This document shows positions 59,839 to 64,000 of a stretch of DNA of 64,000 nucleotides, piece after piece (positions within the stretch are counted from its first letter, which is position 1; every line of letters starts with the position of its first letter). This DNA is from Methanobacterium sp. UBA279 (lineage in GTDB: Archaea > Methanobacteriota > Methanobacteria > Methanobacteriales > Methanobacteriaceae): NCBI GenBank assembly GCA_002502855.1, contig DAQK01000015.1, positions 1 to 64,000 of the forward strand, read 5' to 3'. The notes beneath the pieces are model-generated. The model did not search any database. It was not told the DNA's origin and saw only the letters and a list, made by a program, of their open reading frames with translations. Both the position numbers and the translations under genes were made by a program.

Positions 59839-60621
59839 TTAATCCATTTCTTCCCTTAACCTGTCTAACATAGCTTTAACTGTATACTCATCAGGAGTTA
59901 TGGTGGGTATATCATATTTTTCCAAGGCTCTTGCAGTGACCGGGCCTATAGCTGCCACCAGGACCTCACCACTGCGGAGTGGTTCCAGTAATCTCTCCTT
60001 ATCTTCCCCTTCAACCATTTTAAACAGGTTGCTGGCGGTGAGTGTGCTGGTGAAGGTGACTGCATCAACTTTCCTATTTATGATGCCCTGAACCAGTTCA
60101 TTGACCTTGCTGCGATCCCCAGGAAGGTCTGACTTGTAGGCTTCCACCAGGAAAACGTTAGCACCCCTATTTTTCAATCCATCGGGTAGCACGTCACGGG
60201 CTGCCAGAGTCCGGGGGAGGCCTATCTTCTTATTTTCAACATCCACATCTTCAAATATTTCCAATAGACCCTCAGCCGTGTAGTCATCAGGGATAACATC
60301 GGCTTCTAAGCCGTATTCACTTAAATTTTTCCCGGTGCGTGGTCCGATAACCGCGATCCGGCAATCAGGATTCAACCTGTCTTTAAGGTCTTTGCAGTGT
60401 TTAAATAGGGATAAAATTGCAGTGGGTGAGGTGAAGATAAGCCAGTCCAGCTTACCTGCATTTTTACATAAGTCTTTCAGTGGCTGGGTGTTGGTGATGA
60501 CCAATTCCAGTGTAGGGGCAACCAGGACTGTTCCACCGTAGTCTTCGATTATTTTAATTGCTTCCTGGCTCCTCTCTATAGGCCGGGTTATTGCGATCTT
60601 TTTTCCTTTAAAATCGTTCAT
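59839..60621 (-). CDS. hemD: Uroporphyrinogen-III synthase
   Basis: A protein of 260 residues that closes and inverts ring D of the tetrapyrrole. HemD proteins are poorly conserved, but this one has the usual two-domain pattern: KKIAITRPIERSQEAIKIIE at the N-terminus, DWLIFTSPTAI, RIAVIGPRTGKNLSEYGLEA, VDAVTFTSTLTASNLFKMV and VAAIGPVTARALEKYDI. It lies 30 bases downstream of cobA on the same strand, so both are likely in one transcript serving siroheme, F430 and cobamide synthesis. AAGGTACTCTT precedes the ATG. Confidence 0.93.
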   Translation of the reverse strand: MNDFKGKKIAITRPIERSQEAIKIIEDYGGTVLVAPTLELVITNTQPLKDLCKNAGKLDWLIFTSPTAILSLFKHCKDLKDRLNPDCRIAVIGPRTGKNLSEYGLEADVIPDDYTAEGLLEIFEDVDVENKKIGLPRTLAARDVLPDGLKNRGANVFLVEAYKSDLPGDRSKVNELVQGIINRKVDAVTFTSTLTASNLFKMVEGEDKERLLEPLRSGEVLVAAIGPVTARALEKYDIPTITPDEYTVKAMLDRLREEMD

Positions 60622-60651
60622 AAGAGTACCTTCTTATTATAAGTTTCCTGT

Positions 60652-61359
60652 TTATTGTAACCGTACCTTCTTAAATACATCCACCACTTGCCCTATGATG
60701 ACCAGGGCAGGGGGTTTAATATCCTTAGTGTGTATATCTTCCAAAGTACCAGTGATGATCCTCTGTTCAGGTAGAGTACCTCTTTCTATTACACACACTG
60801 GGGTTTGGGGATCTCTATATTTCATTAATTTTCGGGTGTTGTCCTCCAGTTTCCCCACACCCATCAGAATCACGATGGTATCTGCTTTAAAATCCCATTT
60901 AACCTGTTGTTCGCTCTTGGTGGGGTCTTCATGTCCAGTTACAATGGTCAGTGATGTGGCAACTCCCCTATGGGTTACTGGTAGTCCTATGGTTGTGGGA
61001 ACTCCTATAGCAGAGGTTACGCCGGGGATTATCTCGAAGGGGATTCCTTCTTCCAGGAGGGCGAGCATCTCCTCGCCACCCCTTCCAAATACAAAGGGGT
61101 CTCCTCCTTTAAGCCTTACCACCAGGTCGTTGGTTTTGGCTTTATCAATGAGGATCTGGTTTATTTCTTCCTGTTTTTTGTAGTGCTGGCCGGCCTTTTT
61201 ACCTACGTAGATCAACTCCCCATCCCTGGCATGTTCGAGTATTTTCTCATTGGATAGGTAGTCGTATAAAACCACATCTGCCTTTTTAAGGACGTCCACT
61301 GCCTTCAAGGTGAGGAGATCTGGATCACCAGGTCCTGCGCCTACTAGATACACTGTCAT
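60652..61359 (-). CDS. cobA: Uroporphyrinogen-III C-methyltransferase (SUMT)
   Basis: A protein of 235 residues that methylates uroporphyrinogen III at C2 and C7 to give precorrin-2. It begins VYLVGAGPGDPDLLTLKAVD and has VRLKGGDPFVFGRGGEEM, PGVTSAIGVPTTIGLPVTHR and TIVILMGVGKLE, all classic blocks of the family. Length is normal for a stand-alone SUMT without a Met8 fusion. AGGTGTAAAATATT precedes the ATG. hemD is just downstream. Confidence 0.95.
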   Translation of the reverse strand: MTVYLVGAGPGDPDLLTLKAVDVLKKADVVLYDYLSNEKILEHARDGELIYVGKKAGQHYKKQEEINQILIDKAKTNDLVVRLKGGDPFVFGRGGEEMLALLEEGIPFEIIPGVTSAIGVPTTIGLPVTHRGVATSLTIVTGHEDPTKSEQQVKWDFKADTIVILMGVGKLEDNTRKLMKYRDPQTPVCVIERGTLPEQRIITGTLEDIHTKDIKPPALVIIGQVVDVFKKVRLQ

Positions 61360-61426
61360 AATATTTTACACCTTTTGAGATTAAATGAAAAGAAATAATA
61401 TCCTTATAAAAAGGAGATGGGGGGGT

Positions 61427-62077
61427 TTAATAATTGACCATTCCCTTGAAGAACTTCAAACCATCATCTGAACCCAGGATTACTTCGGAGGCTCTCTCTG
61501 GATGGGGCATCACTGCGCATACAAGCCCATCTTCATCACACACCCCGGTAATTGCTTCCATGGACCCGTTGGGGTTTTCGCCTTCGAAGGCCAGCACCAC
61601 CTGGTCCTGATCCTTCAGTTTCTGTATTTCATCGTTGTAGTAACGTCCTTCTGCATGGGCTATGGGCATTCTTATGATGTCACCAGCACTGTACATACTG
61701 GTGAAGGGTGTTCTGGTGGTTTTAACCTTCAATTCGGTCCATCTGCACAGGAATTTCGCGTGGCTGTTGTTGGTGAACACTCCCGGGACCAGGCCTATCT
61801 CTGCCAGGATCTGAGCCCCGTTACATATTCCCAGGACAGGTTTTCCCGCTTTAACAGCGTCTTTAATTCCATTGATGACGGGGGTGATGGCTGCGATGGC
61901 TCCAGCCCTTAAATAATCACCGTAGGAGAATCCTCCAGGGATTATTATACCATCAAATGATGAGAGGTCCCTCTGGTTCCACCAGGCATATTCAGGTTCC
62001 CCCCCGGCTAGTTCAAGGGCGTGGTACACATCCCGGTCACAGTTGGTGCCTGGAAATCTTATAATCACCACTTTCAT
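61427..62077 (-). CDS. purQ: FGAM synthase glutaminase subunit PurQ
   Basis: A class I amidotransferase of 216 residues that provides ammonia to FGAM synthase in purine synthesis. The catalytic triad is visible: Cys in VLGICNGAQILAEIG, and His and Glu in VMPHPERASEV. Other blocks are RFPGTNCDRDVYHALELAGG and GFSYGDYLRAGAIAA. A strong GGAGG site precedes the ATG, and the start lies one base after the purS stop. PurL is not in the window. Confidence 0.97.
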   Translation of the reverse strand: MKVVIIRFPGTNCDRDVYHALELAGGEPEYAWWNQRDLSSFDGIIIPGGFSYGDYLRAGAIAAITPVINGIKDAVKAGKPVLGICNGAQILAEIGLVPGVFTNNSHAKFLCRWTELKVKTTRTPFTSMYSAGDIIRMPIAHAEGRYYNDEIQKLKDQDQVVLAFEGENPNGSMEAITGVCDEDGLVCAVMPHPERASEVILGSDDGLKFFKGMVNY

Positions 62078-62078
62078 T

Positions 62079-62330
62079 TTAATCCTCCGGAGTTATTCCT
62101 ATCTCGTAGTTATGGATCACCGGGTTGCAGAGCAGTTTTTGACACATCTCATCCACCTTCTGGCGGACAATATCTTCACTATCCCCTTCTATGGAGAATT
62201 TAATTATTTGAAGGGTTTTGGTGTTTTCTACCTGGTACTTCAGGAGCGCCAGTGCCCTTTGGATGATGGCTGCTTCCGGGTTCAGCATGCCTTTTTTTAA
62301 ACTTATTTTGACCTCTGCATCGTACTTCAT
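62079..62330 (-). CDS. purS: FGAM synthase subunit PurS
   Basis: A protein of 83 residues that bridges PurQ and PurL in the FGAM synthase complex. Its pattern is clear: AEVKISLKKGMLNPEAAIIQ, then TLQIIKFSIEGDSEDIVR and QKLLCNPVIHNYEIGI. GGTGAAAGAAG precedes the ATG, and purQ follows with one base between stop and start. A pair of direct repeats lies just upstream, between purC and purS. Confidence 0.95.
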   Translation of the reverse strand: MKYDAEVKISLKKGMLNPEAAIIQRALALLKYQVENTKTLQIIKFSIEGDSEDIVRQKVDEMCQKLLCNPVIHNYEIGITPED

Positions 62331-62339
62331 CTTCTTTCA

Positions 62340-62412
62340 CCTATATTCGTAGCCTTTCGCCTAATATTCATAGCCAGATAATTATTATACCATTGCTAGA
62401 TAATTATTATAC
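62340..62412. repeat. Two pairs of direct repeats upstream of purS
   Basis: CCTATATTCGTAGCC (62340-62354) is repeated as CCTAATATTCATAGCC (62360-62375). AGATAATTATTATAC (62376-62390) is repeated exactly at 62398-62412. Together they fill the 88-base gap between purC and purS. They may be regulator sites or promoter duplications. Confidence 0.65.
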
Positions 62413-62418
62413 TCTTAA

Positions 62419-63174
62419 TCAATTTGTGATGTCCTTAATATTCCATTTTTTCTTGTCTTCGATGTCCAGTATCCGGGATGCCACTTCCTGGTAGGCGTCC
62501 ATCACACCAGTTTCTCCCTTTCTAAACAGGTCTTTATCCAGAACCTCGCAGGTTTCACTGTCCCAGAATCTGCAGGAATCAGGGCTGATCTCATCTCCCA
62601 GGATTATTTCTCCTTTATGGTTCCTGCCGAACTCGATTTTAAAGTCAGGGAAGATGATCCCCTTCTTTAGTAGGAAGTCTTTAAGTACCTGGTTGATCTT
62701 CAGGGTTATCTTTCGGATTTCATCCAGTTCCTCCCTGGTGACGAAGCCCAGGGCCACGGCTATGTCGTCGTTTACCATGGGGTCGTGGAACTCATCGCTC
62801 TTATAGTCCATCTGTATAATGGGTGGGTCAAATTCCTGCCGTTCCTGGAAGGGGAACTTTCGAACCAGGCTTCCGGCGGCGATGTTCCTGGTTATAACCT
62901 CTAATGGTATCATATCCAGGCGGTGTGAGAGCATAACTCCAGGTTCCAGTAGTTCGATGTACTGGGTTTTAATCCCTGCTTCCTCCAGGACCTCGAAGAA
63001 CTTCGCTGAAATTACAGAGTTGAAATGACCTTTATCCGTGAGTGTATCCTTTTTTTCACCATCTCCTGCCGTTATATCATCCCGGAATTTAACTATGACC
63101 ACTTCAGGATCGTCTGTTTCGTACACACTCTTGGCTTTTCCCTGGTATATTAACTGGTGATCTTGTAGATTCAT
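62419..63174 (-). CDS. purC: SAICAR synthetase
   Basis: A protein of 251 residues that joins aspartate to CAIR in purine synthesis. Blocks are HQLIYQGKAKSVYETDDPEV, FRDDITAGDGEKKDTLTDKG, PLEVITRNIAAGSLVRKFP, DFKIEFGRNHKGEIILGDEI and SPDSCRFWD. I chose the ATG at 63174, with GGGAG eight bases upstream; a Met five codons earlier overlaps that site. purS and purQ follow downstream on the same strand, so the three probably form one unit despite the repeat-filled gap. Confidence 0.96.
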   Translation of the reverse strand: MNLQDHQLIYQGKAKSVYETDDPEVVIVKFRDDITAGDGEKKDTLTDKGHFNSVISAKFFEVLEEAGIKTQYIELLEPGVMLSHRLDMIPLEVITRNIAAGSLVRKFPFQERQEFDPPIIQMDYKSDEFHDPMVNDDIAVALGFVTREELDEIRKITLKINQVLKDFLLKKGIIFPDFKIEFGRNHKGEIILGDEISPDSCRFWDSETCEVLDKDLFRKGETGVMDAYQEVASRILDIEDKKKWNIKDITN

Positions 63175-63389
63175 TTGCGATACTCCCATTATTTTGTGGT
63201 AAGATTTTTTTATCCAAAAAGTAATCTATTTTGGGCTTTAAATTGTGGAACTTTTAAAACTATGATATTTAATTTACTCATTATCAAATATTTATATACT
63301 TCTTAATTTACAATTAGTGATATTGACTAGGTTAAATGGAAATATAAATATTATTTGTTCAAATTTATTTACAATCTTTGGTGAAAAAT

Positions 63390-64000
63390 ATGTGTGGTAT
63401 CGTAGGATGCGTACTTAAGGATGATGAAGCCGCACCAGTACTTTTAGAGTGTATAGGAAAATTAGAATATAGAGGCTATGATTCGGTGGGTATAGCCACC
63501 TCGGCCAGTGATATTAAAATCATAAAGGATCAAGGTAAAATAGATAAATACAAGGAAAACCTGGATTTAAAAGAGCTACCCGGCAAATCAGGTATTGCCC
63601 ATGTAAGATGGGCTACCCATGGCAGTCCCACTAAGGAAAACGCACACCCCCACACAGATTGTAAAAACAGGATAGCCGTGGTTCATAACGGGATCATTGA
63701 AAATTTTAAGGAATTAAAGACGGAGCTTCTAAAGTCAGGCCATAAATTTAAATCTGAAACTGACACTGAGATTATACCCCACTTAATTGAGGAATATATG
63801 GATGAGGGACAGGATCTGGAGGGAGCCATCCGTTCAGCCACCCGGAGATTAATTGGTTCCTATGCCCTGGCAGTCATGTCCACAGATGAACCAGGCAAGA
63901 TGATTGGTGTTAGGAAAGAAAGCCCACTCATCGTGGGGTTAGGAGAAGATGAATATTTCTTAGCATCTGATGTTCCTGCAGTCTTAAACCACACCAATCA
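63390..64000 (+). CDS. glmS: Glucosamine-6-phosphate synthase, 5' part
   Basis: The first 203 codons of GlmS; the gene continues past the right edge. The N-terminal nucleophile is Cys2 in MCGIVGCVLKDDE. ECIGKLEYRGYDSVGIAT, AHVRWATHGSPTKENAHPH and VVHNGIIENFKELK are typical of the glutaminase domain. The enzyme makes glucosamine-6-phosphate for UDP-GlcNAc, which feeds wecB and pseudomurein synthesis. The ATG has GGTGA five bases upstream. It is divergent from purC across a 215-base gap. Confidence 0.96.
   Translation, partial: MCGIVGCVLKDDEAAPVLLECIGKLEYRGYDSVGIATSASDIKIIKDQGKIDKYKENLDLKELPGKSGIAHVRWATHGSPTKENAHPHTDCKNRIAVVHNGIIENFKELKTELLKSGHKFKSETDTEIIPHLIEEYMDEGQDLEGAIRSATRRLIGSYALAVMSTDEPGKMIGVRKESPLIVGLGEDEYFLASDVPAVLNHTN

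Overview
The window looks like chromosomal DNA of a methanogenic archaeon of the order Methanobacteriales, probably close to Methanobacterium. The evidence is the combination of methanofuran genes (mfnD, mfnF), the methanogen marker mtxX, archaeal lipid genes (tes, carS), pseudomurein-related genes (a MurT-like ligase and a pseudomurein-binding-repeat protein with a transglutaminase fold), the small piece of a split family B DNA polymerase, and a full set of archaeal information-processing genes. Ribosome binding sites are mostly of the GGTGA or GGAGG type with 4 to 9 bases to the start. No tRNA, rRNA, CRISPR array or complete insertion sequence was recognised.

Layout. 1-9.5 kb: an edge fragment, tes and carS (divergent), mfnF-mfnD, wecB, a RuvC-fold DUF460 protein, truA, mntP. 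9.5-13 kb: a DedA gene, then an AT-rich accessory block of membrane proteins with zinc ribbons. 13-24.5 kb: hisA, a PEP-utilising protein, a MurT-like ligase with ribL, a secreted pseudomurein-binding protein, a ThiN protein, nog1-hsp20, a MntA-HepT toxin-antitoxin pair, AMMECR1 and TldD. 24.8-30 kb: a small secreted repeat protein, the homocysteine-forming pair (DUF39 plus NIL-ferredoxin), a nickel/cobalt ECF ATPase, then a decayed stretch holding a NicO transporter pseudogene and a 5'-truncated MATE pseudogene.

30-38.4 kb is the archaeal exosome superoperon: L15e, an RNA-binding protein, RNase P p30 and Pop5, proteasome alpha, SBDS, Rrp4, Rrp41, Rrp42, L37Ae, RpoP, Brix, Pcc1, prefoldin beta and DUF3194. 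It joins RNA processing, ribosome assembly, tRNA modification and protein quality control. 38.5-46.5 kb: a HisA-like protein, a PfkB kinase, a sortase, an AAA ATPase, a HAD phosphatase, polB2 with rps8e, and hypE. 46.5-64 kb: mostly cofactor and nucleotide metabolism (cbiC, hemL, arfC, pantoate kinase, hemD-cobA, purSQ and purC), plus uppS, tatD, a RecJ-like DHH protein, SRP19 and the 5' end of glmS. A DUF5654 pseudogene and a broken capA gene lie here.

The most unusual signal is in translation starts. At least four genes (DUF460, ribL, tldD and a small membrane protein at 40.4 kb), and perhaps rrp41, have a strong Shine-Dalgarno sequence at the normal distance from a near-cognate codon (CTG, ATC, ATA, ATT), with no usable ATG, GTG or TTG at that position. 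hisA has a Shine-Dalgarno sequence separated from its ATG by a hairpin that also holds a ten-codon ORF. Several promoter regions carry perfect palindromes or tandem repeats that look like operators. Decay of transport and surface genes (NicO, MATE, CapA, DUF5654) is the other recurring theme.
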